From: CADEED01 sp963842515
GTDB lineage: Bacteria > Pseudomonadota > Gammaproteobacteria > Steroidobacterales > Steroidobacteraceae
Direction: 5' to 3'
Assembly (NCBI GenBank): GCA_963842515.1
Contig: CAWJGO010000002.1
Coordinates: 248,001 to 312,000 of the forward strand
Length of the DNA: 64,000 nt
Shown: positions 43,309 to 52,311 of the stretch, piece by piece
Layout of the letters: every line of letters starts with the position of its first letter
How positions within the stretch are numbered: position 1 is the first letter of the stretch
Notes under the pieces: generated by a model
The model's database searches: none
Seen by the model: the letters and a program-made list of their open reading frames with translations, nothing else
What the model was told of the DNA's origin: nothing
Made by a program: the position numbers and the translations under genes

Positions 43309-43934
43309 TGGCCACCGGTCCGCTCACGAAGAAGTTCGAATTGCTGACACTGCGCGAGCGCGCCATCGTGTTGTTCGCCGTGCTCGGACTGCTGATTGCC
43401 GTCTGGGACACCATGCTCATGGATCCGTTGCGCCGCACACGCGGTGCGCTCGAGGCGGAGCTCACCGCCGCCAGCTCATTCGGCGCCAGTGCGCAGGACA
43501 CCGACATGTCCGATCCGCGCCAGGTGTCGATCACGCGCGCGGGTGAGTTGCAAACTCAATTGCAGCGTATCGACGCCCAGCTGAAGAACACCGCGAGCGG
43601 CTTCGTGGCTTCGAATCGCATGATCGAAGTGCTCCACGACGTGTTGGACCGCCAGGGCCGGTTGGCGCTGGTCAGTATCCGCAACCTGCCGGTGACCGGC
43701 CTGATTCCACCGGTGGAGGAGGCATCCCCCGCGCAGCCCCCGTATGTGCACTCCCTGGAAATTGTCATCGACGGTGAATACGCCGACATCCTCGAATACC
43801 TGACCGCGCTGGAAGCCTTGCCCTGGAAATTCCGCTGGACCTCGCTCGACCTGTCCACCGCCGGATATCCACGCAATCGCGTGCGCATCGAATTGTCGAC
43901 CCTGAGTCTCGATTCCACCTGGCTCGGAGTCTGA
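43305..43934 (+). CDS. mshJ: MshJ, PilO-like alignment protein
   Basis: A 209-residue bitopic protein with one N-terminal transmembrane helix (AIVLFAVLGLLIAVWDTML), a periplasmic coiled coil (about 45-105) and a C-terminal ferredoxin-like domain (VHSLEIVIDGEYADILEYLT, ALPWKFRWTSLDL), the GspM/PilO fold. It heterodimerises with the PilN-like protein. Two ATGs start the gene; the first overlaps the upstream stop. Confidence 0.85.
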   Translation: MMATGPLTKKFELLTLRERAIVLFAVLGLLIAVWDTMLMDPLRRTRGALEAELTAASSFGASAQDTDMSDPRQVSITRAGELQTQLQRIDAQLKNTASGFVASNRMIEVLHDVLDRQGRLALVSIRNLPVTGLIPPVEEASPAQPPYVHSLEIVIDGEYADILEYLTALEALPWKFRWTSLDLSTAGYPRNRVRIELSTLSLDSTWLGV

Positions 43935-43938
43935 TCCC

Positions 43939-44301
43939 ATGCGCAGACGACTCCGAATCTTTTCCCTCTGCGTCGTACCGCTGCTGCTGGCGAATGCCGC
44001 GCAGGCACAGACTTTCCGTGATCCGATGCGGCCGCCGGGATCGGCGCCCGCGAAATCCACGGTCGCGAGAGTGGCGGCGTTGAAGCTTCAGGGCGTGATC
44101 ACCGGTGCCGTGCGCGTCGCCATCGTCAATGGCCGCCTGGTCAAGGCAGGCGATGAAGTCGCCGGCGCCCGCATCGTCGAAGTATTGGCCGGCGGAGTGC
44201 GTTATACGCGCGCCGGCCGCGAACAGACTCTCATGCTCCCCGGGGTGCTCGCGCTCGCGACCGCCCGGGTGGCTCATTCCCCCGAGGCAAGCAAGCCATG
44301 A
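43939..44301 (+). CDS. mshK: MshK, PilP-like periplasmic protein
   Basis: A 120-residue exported protein: signal peptide (about 1-22), then FRDPMRPPG and a small beta domain (LKLQGVITGAVRVAIVNGRL, VAGARIVEVLAGGVRYTRAG) as in PilP/GspC homology regions. It links the inner-membrane complex to the secretin. Overlaps mshL by 4 bases. Small size and low conservation make the call depend on position. Confidence 0.8.
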   Translation: MRRRLRIFSLCVVPLLLANAAQAQTFRDPMRPPGSAPAKSTVARVAALKLQGVITGAVRVAIVNGRLVKAGDEVAGARIVEVLAGGVRYTRAGREQTLMLPGVLALATARVAHSPEASKP

Positions 44302-45848
44302 AACGCGTCCGACATGTTCTTACCCTGTGGTTGTTGGCCGTCTCCGCGAGTGCGCAGCAGGCTGGCCCTGAAGCGCGTTACGACTTCCAGGTGGAAGACG
44401 CGCCGGCGCGTGCGTTCTTCGAAGGACTCGTGGTCGGAACGCCGTACAACATGCTCGTGCATCCCGACGTCAATGGCCGGGTATCGTTGTCGCTCAAGCA
44501 GGTGACGCTGGCCGAGGCACTGGAAGCGGCGCGCGATCTGTACGGTTACGACTATCGGCCGATGGCCAATGGCTACGTGATCATGGCGCCCGCGGCGCAG
44601 ACGCGCGTGTTCCAGCTCAACTATCTGGATATGCAGCGCACGGGAGTATCCCGTACGCGGGTGAGCTCGGGGCAGGTTACGCAGGGCAGCTCGAGCAGCG
44701 GTTCCGAGGGTGGCGGCGGCACCGAAGACGAGAAGACCCAGACCAGCAGCACCACGGGCACCGCGGTGCTCACGCGCAACGATTCGGATTTCTGGAAGGG
44801 CATCGAGACCGACATCGCGATGCTGGTGGCGACCGATCCGAAAAACAGCGTGGTCATCAACCGCAATTCGGGAGTGGTGGTGGTTCGCGCCTACCCGGCG
44901 GAGCTGCGCGCCGTGGGCGACTATCTGCGCAAGACGCAATCGACGATCACGCGGCAGGTGATCCTCGAGGCCAAGGTCGTCGAGGTCGAGCTCAATTCCG
45001 GGTTCCAGGCCGGTATCAACTGGAGCACGCTGGTCACCAAGGGCAACAAGACTGCTTTCTTCGGCCAGCGCTCCCCTAACGGCGGCTTCGACGCGAACCC
45101 GCTTTCTCCGGCGGGCGACCGGGTCCCGGTGACGCCGGGAATCCCGGTGGTAGGGCAGGTCATCGAGACGCTGGGCGGCGCTTTCTCGTTCGCGTTCGAT
45201 TCCACCGACTTCAATGCCTTGATCGAGCTCCTCGATTCGCAGGGCCGCACGCGCGTGTTGTCGAGCCCGCGCGTCTCGACGCTGCACAATCAGAAAGCCA
45301 TCATCAAGGCGGGCTCGGATGAGTTCTTCGTGACCGGTGTGACCAGTGACACCACCACCGGCGATTCGACCACCACCTCACTGGGCGTGGAGCTGACGCC
45401 GTTCTTCTCGGGCGTGGCGCTTGACGTCACCCCGCAGATCAGCGACGACGGCTCGGTGCTCATGCACATTCATCCCACCGTCAGCGACGTCCAGGACCAG
45501 AGCAAGCGCATCTCCTTCGGCGGCACCACCAGCGACCTGCCGCTGGCGGTCAGCCAGATCCGCGAATCCGACAGTGTCGTGCGTGCGCGCAATGGCCAGA
45601 TCATCGTGATCGGCGGCCTCATGCGCGAGACGCGCCAGCGCAACGACTACAAGACCCCGGGACTCGGAAGCATTCCGGTCGTGGGCAATCTGTTCAAGAG
45701 CAAGCGTGATGCGAGCACCACCGTCGAGCTGGTGCTGCTGTTGCGGCCGGTCGTGGTCGACGACGGTGACTGGGACGCCATGGTGCGCGAGTCCACGGAT
45801 CGTGCCGCCGCGCTCGCCAGACAAGGGAAGGTCGAGGGCGTCAGATGA
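44298..45848 (+). CDS. mshL: MshL secretin
   Basis: A 516-residue outer-membrane secretin: signal peptide (about 1-20), STN/secretin N domain (YNMLVHPDVNGRVSLSLKQV), N1-type ring domain (VVINRNSGVVVVRAYPAELR), a Ser/Gly-rich loop near 125-155, and the secretin C-domain (VLSSPRVSTLHNQKAIIKAG; VALDVTPQISDDGSVLMHIH; RNGQIIVIGGLMRE; PVVGNLFKSKRDASTTVELV). It forms the outer-membrane pore of the MSHA pilus. Overlaps mshE by 4 bases; mshM and mshN, found here in Vibrio, are absent. Confidence 0.93.
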   Translation: MKRVRHVLTLWLLAVSASAQQAGPEARYDFQVEDAPARAFFEGLVVGTPYNMLVHPDVNGRVSLSLKQVTLAEALEAARDLYGYDYRPMANGYVIMAPAAQTRVFQLNYLDMQRTGVSRTRVSSGQVTQGSSSSGSEGGGGTEDEKTQTSSTTGTAVLTRNDSDFWKGIETDIAMLVATDPKNSVVINRNSGVVVVRAYPAELRAVGDYLRKTQSTITRQVILEAKVVEVELNSGFQAGINWSTLVTKGNKTAFFGQRSPNGGFDANPLSPAGDRVPVTPGIPVVGQVIETLGGAFSFAFDSTDFNALIELLDSQGRTRVLSSPRVSTLHNQKAIIKAGSDEFFVTGVTSDTTTGDSTTTSLGVELTPFFSGVALDVTPQISDDGSVLMHIHPTVSDVQDQSKRISFGGTTSDLPLAVSQIRESDSVVRARNGQIIVIGGLMRETRQRNDYKTPGLGSIPVVGNLFKSKRDASTTVELVLLLRPVVVDDGDWDAMVRESTDRAAALARQGKVEGVR

Positions 45849-47632
45849 GACCGGAACGGCGCAAAAAGATCCGTCTCGGTGAGCTGCTCATCGAGCAGAA
45901 GGTTATCACCGAGGCGCAGCTCAACCAGGCGCTGGGCGAGCAGAAGAAAACCGGCCGCAAGCTCGGCCGCGTCCTCACCGATCTCGGCATCGTGCAGGAA
46001 CAGCAACTCAACGATGCGCTGGCGCGGCATCTGCAGATTCCTTTCGTCGAGCTGCGGCAGCTGACGCTGGACCAGGCCGTGGTGCGGCTGCTGCCCGAGG
46101 CGCTGGCGCGGCGTTTTCGTGCGCTGGTACTGCAGTCGGACGCGCGCGGACTCACCGTGGGCATGGCCGACCCCACCGACCTTTTCGTCTATGACGAACT
46201 GGTCGCGCGGCTCAAGCAACCGCTGCGAATCGCACTGGTTCGCGAAACCGAGCTGCTGCGCACGATGGACATCGTCTACCGGCGCACGGAGCAGATCGCC
46301 TCGATCGCGCTCGAAGTGCGCGAAGAGCTCCGTGCCGGCGACATCGACATCTCGCAGCTGGCGATCGACGAAGGATCTTCGGACGCGCCGATCATCCGCC
46401 TGATCCAGACCATCTTCCATGACGCCGTCAACGCGCGCGCCTCAGACGTGCACATCGAGCCCGGCGAAGGGCTGTTGCGCGTGCGGCTGCGCGTCGATGG
46501 CGTGTTGCAGGAGCAGAGCATCGAAGGCCGTGGCGTGGCCAGCGCGCTGGTAACCCGCCTGAAACTCATGAGCAGCCTCGACATTTCCGAGAAACGCCTG
46601 CCGCAGGACGGCCGCTTCTCCGTCAAGGTGAAAGACCGCTCCATCGATGTGCGCATGGCGACCATGCCGGTGCAATTTGGTGAGTCGATCGTGCTGCGCC
46701 TGCTCGATCAGTCCAACAGCCTCATGACTCTCGAGCAGTTAGGCATGCCGGCCGGCATGCTGGCCAAGTTTCGTGGTCTCATCGAACGCCCGGCGGGAAT
46801 GATGCTGGTGACCGGCCCCACCGGTAGCGGCAAGACCACCACGCTGTATTCGGCGTTGAGTTATCTCAATCGCTCCGACACGAAGATTCTCACGGCCGAG
46901 GATCCCGTCGAGTACCGCCTCGACCGCGTCAACCAGGTTCAGGTCAACAGCAAGATCGGGCTCGACTTCGCGCGCATCCTGCGCACCATGCTGCGCGCCG
47001 ACCCCGATGTGATCCTCGTCGGCGAAATGCGCGACCGGGAAACCGCAGAAATCGGTTTGCGCGCCGCGATCACGGGCCACATGGTCTTCTCGACACTGCA
47101 CACGCTGACGGCGGCCGCCACGGTCAATCGCCTCCTCGACATGGGCGTGGCCGGGTACATGGTCGCCACGGCACTGCATGGCATCGTCGCGCAGCGCCTG
47201 GTGCGCCAGGTCTGTCCGGACTGCGCGCAGCCGGCCGAGCCCGACGACCATCAGCTGGCCTGGCTGCAGGCGCAGATCGGCGTCCGCGCCGCCGGCGACA
47301 TGAAATTCCAGATGGGCTCGGGCTGCACGTACTGCAACCTGTCGGGCTTCCGCGGCCGCGCCGCGATCTACGAGCTCATCGAAGTCGACCGCTCGCTCGC
47401 AGACGCGATTCGCCGCGCCGACCCACAGGGTTTCGCCGACGCGGCGCGCGCGCAGATGGGGTACACCACGCTGACGCGTAGTGCCATCGACATGGCCGCG
47501 AGCGGCAAGACGACACTGGCTGAAGTCATCGCCACCACCAGTGGTCTCGACGACCCACTGCAGGAACCGCGTCGTGGCGCACCAGCCATCGAGGAGCTGA
47601 CCGACGCCTTGCTGTCCGGACAGGCCGGCTGA
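45845..47632 (+). CDS. mshE: MshE pilus extension ATPase with MshEN c-di-GMP domain
   Basis: A 595-residue GspE/PilB-family ATPase. The N-terminus has two MshEN-type motifs (RLGELLIEQKVITEAQLNQA, then KLGRVLTDLGIVQEQQLNDA), the known c-di-GMP-binding repeat, although the first has Lys where a Gly is usual. Walker A GPTGSGKTTT lies near 322-331, the Asp box and Walker B (ILVGEMRDRETAEIGLRAA) follow, as does the tetracysteine zinc site (CPDCAQP...CTYCNL). It powers pilus extension in response to c-di-GMP. Confidence 0.93.
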   Translation: MRPERRKKIRLGELLIEQKVITEAQLNQALGEQKKTGRKLGRVLTDLGIVQEQQLNDALARHLQIPFVELRQLTLDQAVVRLLPEALARRFRALVLQSDARGLTVGMADPTDLFVYDELVARLKQPLRIALVRETELLRTMDIVYRRTEQIASIALEVREELRAGDIDISQLAIDEGSSDAPIIRLIQTIFHDAVNARASDVHIEPGEGLLRVRLRVDGVLQEQSIEGRGVASALVTRLKLMSSLDISEKRLPQDGRFSVKVKDRSIDVRMATMPVQFGESIVLRLLDQSNSLMTLEQLGMPAGMLAKFRGLIERPAGMMLVTGPTGSGKTTTLYSALSYLNRSDTKILTAEDPVEYRLDRVNQVQVNSKIGLDFARILRTMLRADPDVILVGEMRDRETAEIGLRAAITGHMVFSTLHTLTAAATVNRLLDMGVAGYMVATALHGIVAQRLVRQVCPDCAQPAEPDDHQLAWLQAQIGVRAAGDMKFQMGSGCTYCNLSGFRGRAAIYELIEVDRSLADAIRRADPQGFADAARAQMGYTTLTRSAIDMAASGKTTLAEVIATTSGLDDPLQEPRRGAPAIEELTDALLSGQAG

Positions 47633-47644
47633 GCCCGCTGACTC

Positions 47645-48877
47645 ATGGCTGAATTCAGCTACAAGGGACGCTCGAGCGACGGCAAGCTGGTGAACGGCCG
47701 TGCCGCGGGCGATTCCGTCGGCCAGGTGGCGCAGCGTCTCATCGCCACGGGCGTCATTCCGCTGCAGATCGATGCCATGGGCGCGGTCGCCGGAAGCATC
47801 AACCTCGAGAAGTTAGGCCGCCGGATCGGTCTTGGGGGTGTCACGACCACGGACCTGGTGATGTTCTCGCGCCAGATGTACACGATCACGCGCGCGGGCA
47901 TCCCGCTGCTGCGCGGCCTGCGCGGGCTGATCGCCTCGACACACAACGCGCTGCTGCGCGAGACGCTCCAGGACATGCTCGAGAGCCTCGAAGGCGGCCG
48001 CGACCTCGCCGCGAGTTTCGCGCGGCATCCGAAGATATTCCCCACGCTGTACGTGAGCATCGTCAGCGTTGGTGAGGCGACCGGTACGCTCGACAAGTCC
48101 TTTCAGCGCCTCACCGAGTATCTGTCGCAGGAACAAAAGATGCACGACAGCGTCAAGGGCGCGGTGCGATATCCCATCATCGTGATGATCACCATCGCGC
48201 TGGCGGTGGGATTCCTGTGCACGTTCGTGATTCCGAAATTCGCGCCGGTGTTCGCGCAGATCAAAGGCGACCTGCCGCTGCCCACACGCATGCTGCTGGG
48301 TTCCTCGATGCTCGTGCGTGACTACTGGATGTATTCGCTTGGCGTCATCGCCATGTGCGTGTTCGGCGTGCGCCGCTACCTGCAGACTCAGGATGGCCGT
48401 TACCAGTGGGATCGCTTCAAGCTGCGTATTCCCGTGATGGGCAAGCTCATGTACGAGTCCATGTTGTCACGGTTGAACCGCTCCATGGCCATCTCGCTGG
48501 CCGCCGGCATGCCCATGACCCAGACGCTGGCAGTCATCGCGCGCTCGTCCGGCAACGTGTTCGTGGCCGAGAAGATCCAGATCCTGGCCAGCAGCGTCGA
48601 GCGCGGCGAATCGTTGCATCGCGCGGCCACCGCCAGCGGCATGTTTTCCCCGCTGGTGCTGCAGATGATCGCCATCGGCGAGGAGACCGGCGCATTGCCC
48701 GAGCTGCTGGACGAGGCGGCTAGCTATTACGAGCGTGAAGTCGATCACGCAGTGAAGAACCTGAGCGCTTCCATCGAGCCCATTCTCATCGTGGCCGTGG
48801 GCGGCATGGTGCTGGTCCTCGCGCTCGGCATCTTCATGCCGCTGTGGGAAGTCATCAGCAAGGCCGGCCAGGGGTGA
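47645..48877 (+). CDS. mshG: MshG inner-membrane platform protein
   Basis: A 410-residue GspF/PilC-family protein: N-terminal FSYKGRSSDGKLVNGRAAG, two repeated T2SSF domains (MFSRQMYTITRAGIPLLRGL; LSRLNRSMAISLAAGMPMTQ) and three transmembrane helices, the last ending VLALGIFMPLWEVISKAGQG. It couples the ATPase to pilin polymerisation. 12 bases after mshE. Confidence 0.93.
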   Translation: MAEFSYKGRSSDGKLVNGRAAGDSVGQVAQRLIATGVIPLQIDAMGAVAGSINLEKLGRRIGLGGVTTTDLVMFSRQMYTITRAGIPLLRGLRGLIASTHNALLRETLQDMLESLEGGRDLAASFARHPKIFPTLYVSIVSVGEATGTLDKSFQRLTEYLSQEQKMHDSVKGAVRYPIIVMITIALAVGFLCTFVIPKFAPVFAQIKGDLPLPTRMLLGSSMLVRDYWMYSLGVIAMCVFGVRRYLQTQDGRYQWDRFKLRIPVMGKLMYESMLSRLNRSMAISLAAGMPMTQTLAVIARSSGNVFVAEKIQILASSVERGESLHRAATASGMFSPLVLQMIAIGEETGALPELLDEAASYYEREVDHAVKNLSASIEPILIVAVGGMVLVLALGIFMPLWEVISKAGQG

Positions 48878-48935
48878 GCAGCGCCGCATTATGTTCGCGG
48901 GAGTGTTAATCGCGGCACGCTTTAGGGGTTTCGAG

Positions 48936-48963
48936 TGAAGACCCGCGTCTTCGCAGCCGATAC
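48936..48963 (+). promoter_or_regulatory. Weak sigma-28-like box before the pilin gene
   Basis: TGAAGACC (48936-48943), 12 bases, GCCGATAC (48956-48963). The -10 matches the FliA consensus GCCGATAA in seven of eight bases; the -35 is poorer and the spacer one base long. The pilin GTG is 41 bases downstream, so a start near 48970 would give a normal leader. Confidence 0.35.
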
Positions 48964-49003
48964 AGCGTTGGTCGGGCCCTATCAGTTCGTGAGGAGAAGT
49001 ATC

Positions 49004-49492
49004 GTGAGAAACAGAATTCAAGCCGGTTTCACCATGGTGGAACTGATCGTGGTCATCGTCATTCTCGGCATCCTGGCCGCGGTGGCCCTGCCAAGATTCA
49101 TGGGCCTCGAGCGCGAAGCGCGCATCGCCGCGCTGAAGAGCATGGGCGGCACGATGTTGAGCGCCGCGGAAATGGCGCGCGGCGTGTGCATGGCGCAGGG
49201 CTGCACCAACGGCGGTGCCGGTATCCAGATCGGCGGCCAGCAGATCGTGTTCGTGAACGGCTATCCGAACAACGCCAGCATCCGGTTGCTGCTGCAGAGC
49301 CACGAAGGATTTACGCCGAACGCAGCCGGAAACCAGATGCGGAAGAACGGCTCGACCAATGCCAACTGCTGGGTGCGGTACAACCAGCCGGCGAACGCCA
49401 ACGTGGGCCCGACGATCTCCTATCAGTCGGGCGCGATCACCAGTGCCGCGACCGAAATCACCGTCAACGCTGCGCTGCGCGTGGCGTGCTGA
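49004..49492 (+). CDS. mshA: MSHA-type major pilin (MshA/MshB-like prepilin)
   Basis: A 162-residue type IVa prepilin. Leader MRNRIQAG is followed by FTMVELIVVIVILGILAAVA, with Glu at mature position 5. The GTG at 49004 is chosen for the GAGGAG box 8 bases upstream and because it gives a proper 8-residue leader; a longer in-frame GTG start at 48935 would bury the leader. Only one pilin of this type is present, and it is set off by a 126-base gap with its own candidate promoter, as expected for the abundant subunit. Whether it is orthologous to MshA or MshB cannot be decided here. Confidence 0.82.
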   Translation: MRNRIQAGFTMVELIVVIVILGILAAVALPRFMGLEREARIAALKSMGGTMLSAAEMARGVCMAQGCTNGGAGIQIGGQQIVFVNGYPNNASIRLLLQSHEGFTPNAAGNQMRKNGSTNANCWVRYNQPANANVGPTISYQSGAITSAATEITVNAALRVAC

Positions 49493-49518
49493 TCTGATCC
49501 CGTCCCGGGCGTGAAGCC

Positions 49519-49995
49519 GTGCGCGCGCATCGCCAAGGTTGCCGCGGCTTCACGCTGATCGAGCTCATCGCCTCGATCACGATCATTGCGATACTCGCCG
49601 TGATCACGCTGCCAAGCGTGACCGCGGCGACTCCTTATGCGGCGCGCGGTTACGCCGATGGCATCGCCGCGTCATTGCGCCAGTCGCGCGCGGTTGCCAT
49701 TGCCAGCGGGTGTGAAGTTCAGTTCACGATCGACGCGACCGGATATCGCGCGATGCAGCGTGGCCCCTCGGCAACCATTCCCAGTCACTGCGCGACGGCC
49801 GGTGCATGGACCACCCCGGTTCAGCGAGGGACGGGTGGCACGCTCAACGAGTGGCCGCCAGCGCGCGTCGTGCTCGCCGCGAACCGTGCAGTCGTGTTCA
49901 CCGCGGCCGGAAACATTGCCGGCCCGGCGATCAGCATCAATGTCGGGCCGCACCTGATCACCGTGGACTCCACTGGCCTGGTGCAAGGTCCATGA
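49519..49995 (+). CDS. mshC: MshC minor prepilin
   Basis: A 158-residue prepilin with leader ending CRG before FTLIELIASITIIAILAVIT and a GspH/FimT-like globular domain (AASLRQSRAVAIASGCEVQF; AANRAVVFTAAGNIAG). Minor pilins prime pilus assembly. GTG start; the Shine-Dalgarno is poor. The end overlaps mshD by 4 bases, beginning a tightly coupled minor-pilin run C-D-O-P. Confidence 0.82.
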   Translation: MRAHRQGCRGFTLIELIASITIIAILAVITLPSVTAATPYAARGYADGIAASLRQSRAVAIASGCEVQFTIDATGYRAMQRGPSATIPSHCATAGAWTTPVQRGTGGTLNEWPPARVVLAANRAVVFTAAGNIAGPAISINVGPHLITVDSTGLVQGP

Positions 49996-50447
49996 CGCGA
50001 CATGCCACATCTCGCCTCGTACGCGGCGTAACGCTGATCGAGTTGCTGGTGGCCATCGTGGTCATCGCCGTGGCCGGCGCGGCCCTGGCGGGCACGCTTG
50101 CGTACCTCAGCGGTACCGGAAACACGTCCATCCGGCAGGCGCAGGCGCAATCCATCGCCAACGCGTATCTCAACGAAATCGTCAGCAAGGATTTCGTTCC
50201 GAATGGCGTCGAGGCCAATCGCGCGCTTTTCAACGACGTGCGCGACTACAACGGGCGCGTTGACGTGGTGGCCCGGGACAAATTCAACAATGCCGCCGGC
50301 AACTTCCGGGTGAGTGTCGCTGTCGTCGCCAGCGCGCTCAATGGCGTGGCGGCGGCCAATGTGTGGCTCGTCAACGTCACGGTGAGTTATGGCAGCGGCC
50401 TGTCGGTCGTGGCCACTGGCTATCGCACCAGATATCCACTGCCATGA
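49992..50447 (+). CDS. mshD: MshD minor prepilin
   Basis: A 151-residue prepilin: leader MTRHATSRLVRG, then VTLIELLVAIVVIAVAGAAL with Glu5, and the MshD-type continuation (AYLNEIVSKDFVPNGVEANR; RVSVAVVASAL). The mature first residue is Val rather than Phe. ATGA overlap with mshC and a 4-base overlap with mshO decide the start. Confidence 0.82.
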   Translation: MTRHATSRLVRGVTLIELLVAIVVIAVAGAALAGTLAYLSGTGNTSIRQAQAQSIANAYLNEIVSKDFVPNGVEANRALFNDVRDYNGRVDVVARDKFNNAAGNFRVSVAVVASALNGVAAANVWLVNVTVSYGSGLSVVATGYRTRYPLP

Positions 50448-51262
50448 GGGTACGCGGCTTCACACTGATCGAGATGGTGATAGCGATCGCGATCAGCTCG
50501 ATCGTGGTGATCTTTGCGGCGATGTTCATTGGCGCGCCGCTGGGCGCCTATGAGGCCCAATCACGCCGTGCGGTGTTGGTGGCCGACGCTTCGAGCGTCT
50601 GGCCGCGCATCGAAGAGGACTTGCGCAGGGCGCTGCCGAACAGCCTGCGCACGCTGCGCAATGGTAATTTCGTGGCGATCGAGATGCTCAGGGTGCTCGA
50701 CGTGGCGCGCCATATCACGCCACCCACGGCTCTTTCGTTCAACACGGTCGGCGCCTATAGCGGAACGCCGCGATATCTCTCCGTGAACAACCACGGCTCG
50801 CCCGGGCGCGACGCCTATACGCTGTCGGAATCGATGGTGGCGGCCACCGTTGGTTTCACTGCCACAGCCGTTCCCGGCGAGTACCGGATCGATGTGAGCC
50901 CCGTGCCGGCATTCACGGCCGGCGCCTCGCCCCGGAATCGCATCTATTTCGTCGAAGGGCCGGTCACCTACCTGTGCGACGAGGCGCGCGGGACCCTGCG
51001 CCGGTACGCTAACTACATCATCGCGGCGAATCAGAACGCGCGCGCAACCCCTGGGGCGCTGGCCGCTGCCGTGGCCGCCGGCGGCGGGACCGATGAGCTG
51101 GTGACACAGGGACTCACGGGTTGCAACTTTGCGGTGTCGCCGCTGCCGCGGCCACTCGCGGAAGGCAATCAATCGCAAACCGCCGCGGTGCGGCTGACCA
51201 CGGCGCGCGGCGGCGATTCCGTGACGTTGCTGCACAGCGCGCAAGCAGAGTACGTGCCATGA
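50444..51262 (+). CDS. mshO: MshO minor prepilin
   Basis: A 272-residue prepilin with a very short leader (MRVRG before FTLIEMVIAIAISSIVVIFA) and a large C-terminal domain (SVWPRIEEDLRRALPNSLRT; YFVEGPVTYLCDEARGTLRR). Size and order (D-O-P) match the MSHA set, and it is GspJ-like in length. Overlaps mshD and mshP by 4 bases each. Confidence 0.83.
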   Translation: MRVRGFTLIEMVIAIAISSIVVIFAAMFIGAPLGAYEAQSRRAVLVADASSVWPRIEEDLRRALPNSLRTLRNGNFVAIEMLRVLDVARHITPPTALSFNTVGAYSGTPRYLSVNNHGSPGRDAYTLSESMVAATVGFTATAVPGEYRIDVSPVPAFTAGASPRNRIYFVEGPVTYLCDEARGTLRRYANYIIAANQNARATPGALAAAVAAGGGTDELVTQGLTGCNFAVSPLPRPLAEGNQSQTAAVRLTTARGGDSVTLLHSAQAEYVP

Positions 51263-51657
51263 CGCACGTTCCGCGACAGCGCGGCATGTCGCTGGTGGTG
51301 GCGATATTCCTGATCACCGTGATTGCGTCGTTGGCCGCATTCGCGGTCACCGTCGGTACGGCGACCAACGAATCCGCCAATCTGCAGTTGCAGGCGGACC
51401 GTGCGCTGGCGGCGGCGCGCGCAGGCGCCGAGTGGGGTGCGCATCGCGCGCTGCTGGTGGTGCCGAATTGCCCCGCCAACGTCCCGATCACGTTCAATCT
51501 CAACCAAGGCGCGCTGCGCGGTTTTCGCGTGACGGTGACTTGCAGGCCGCGCGGAGCGGCGCCGAATACCGTCTATGACATCGAATCCTTTGCGCAGCGG
51601 GGCAATTTCGGGATGTCAAACTACGCGTATCGACTCGTGACCCGACGCGTCTGGTAG
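51259..51657 (+). CDS. mshP: MshP-like pilus-assembly protein
   Basis: A 132-residue bitopic protein: RQRGMSLVVAIFLITVIASL at the N-terminus looks like a PilX/GspK-type leader with a Gly before Met and no clear Glu5 (Val-Val instead), followed by an Ala-rich helix and a small beta domain (RGFRVTVTCRPRGAAPNTVY). Closes the MSHA cluster; MshQ, the large tip protein in Vibrio, is not present. The next gene is on the opposite strand 6 bases later. Confidence 0.8.
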   Translation: MTHVPRQRGMSLVVAIFLITVIASLAAFAVTVGTATNESANLQLQADRALAAARAGAEWGAHRALLVVPNCPANVPITFNLNQGALRGFRVTVTCRPRGAAPNTVYDIESFAQRGNFGMSNYAYRLVTRRVW

Positions 51658-51663
51658 ACCGGA

Positions 51664-52230
51664 TCAATAGGTGAACGGCACCAGGCGCTTCGTGCGCCGC
51701 ATGTAGTTCGTATAGGGCGATCCGAGCGCGCTGGCCAGTGCAGTTTCCTCGATCGAGATACGCCTGCTGAACGCCCACACGACCGGTAACACGATGACTG
51801 CCAGCGACACCCAGTTGGCGAGTGTCAGGGCGAGCCCGAGGAACGCCAGCAACGCGCCGGTGTAGGAGGGGTGGCGGATGTATCGGTACGGCCCGGTGTC
51901 GATGATCTCGTGGCCGGAGTGGATGGCGACGTTCACCGTGAAGAACCTGCCGAGATAGATGATGGAGTACCAGCGCAGCATGAGCCCGAGGCCAAAAAGT
52001 GCGCATCCGGCCCAGAACACCGCGCCGGCGTTGCTGCCCATGGCCGCCGCCGGTACGCGGTGGGGGATCAGGATCCCCACCGTCACCGCGAGCACGATGG
52101 TGATCCACAGGGTACGAAGCGTCGCATCGTCGGCATCGACGCTGTCATCGCGCGAACGCTTGAGCAAGGCCAGCCCGGCTTCGGAAAAACCATAAGCCAT
52201 GCCGAGCAGTGCAGGAATGGGGAAATTCAT
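51664..52230 (-). CDS. Isoprenylcysteine methyltransferase-like integral membrane protein
   Basis: About 188 residues with four to five transmembrane helices and the ICMT/PEMT signature near the C-terminus (DTGPYRYIRHPSYTGALLAF, then an EE within RISIEETALASALG). Bacterial members methylate unknown lipids or small molecules with SAM. The start is uncertain: an ATG at 52260 adds ten residues, and neither has a good ribosome site; the shorter form begins right at a hydrophobic helix. Converges with mshP. Confidence 0.78.
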   Translation of the reverse strand: MNFPIPALLGMAYGFSEAGLALLKRSRDDSVDADDATLRTLWITIVLAVTVGILIPHRVPAAAMGSNAGAVFWAGCALFGLGLMLRWYSIIYLGRFFTVNVAIHSGHEIIDTGPYRYIRHPSYTGALLAFLGLALTLANWVSLAVIVLPVVWAFSRRISIEETALASALGSPYTNYMRRTKRLVPFTY

Positions 52231-52311
52231 CGCGGCGCAGTCTAAGAGGTCAGCCTCCATTCAGGAAGCAGGGTGTCTGATGGCCACACCTGCCAACCCG
52301 AGGGAGCGAAC

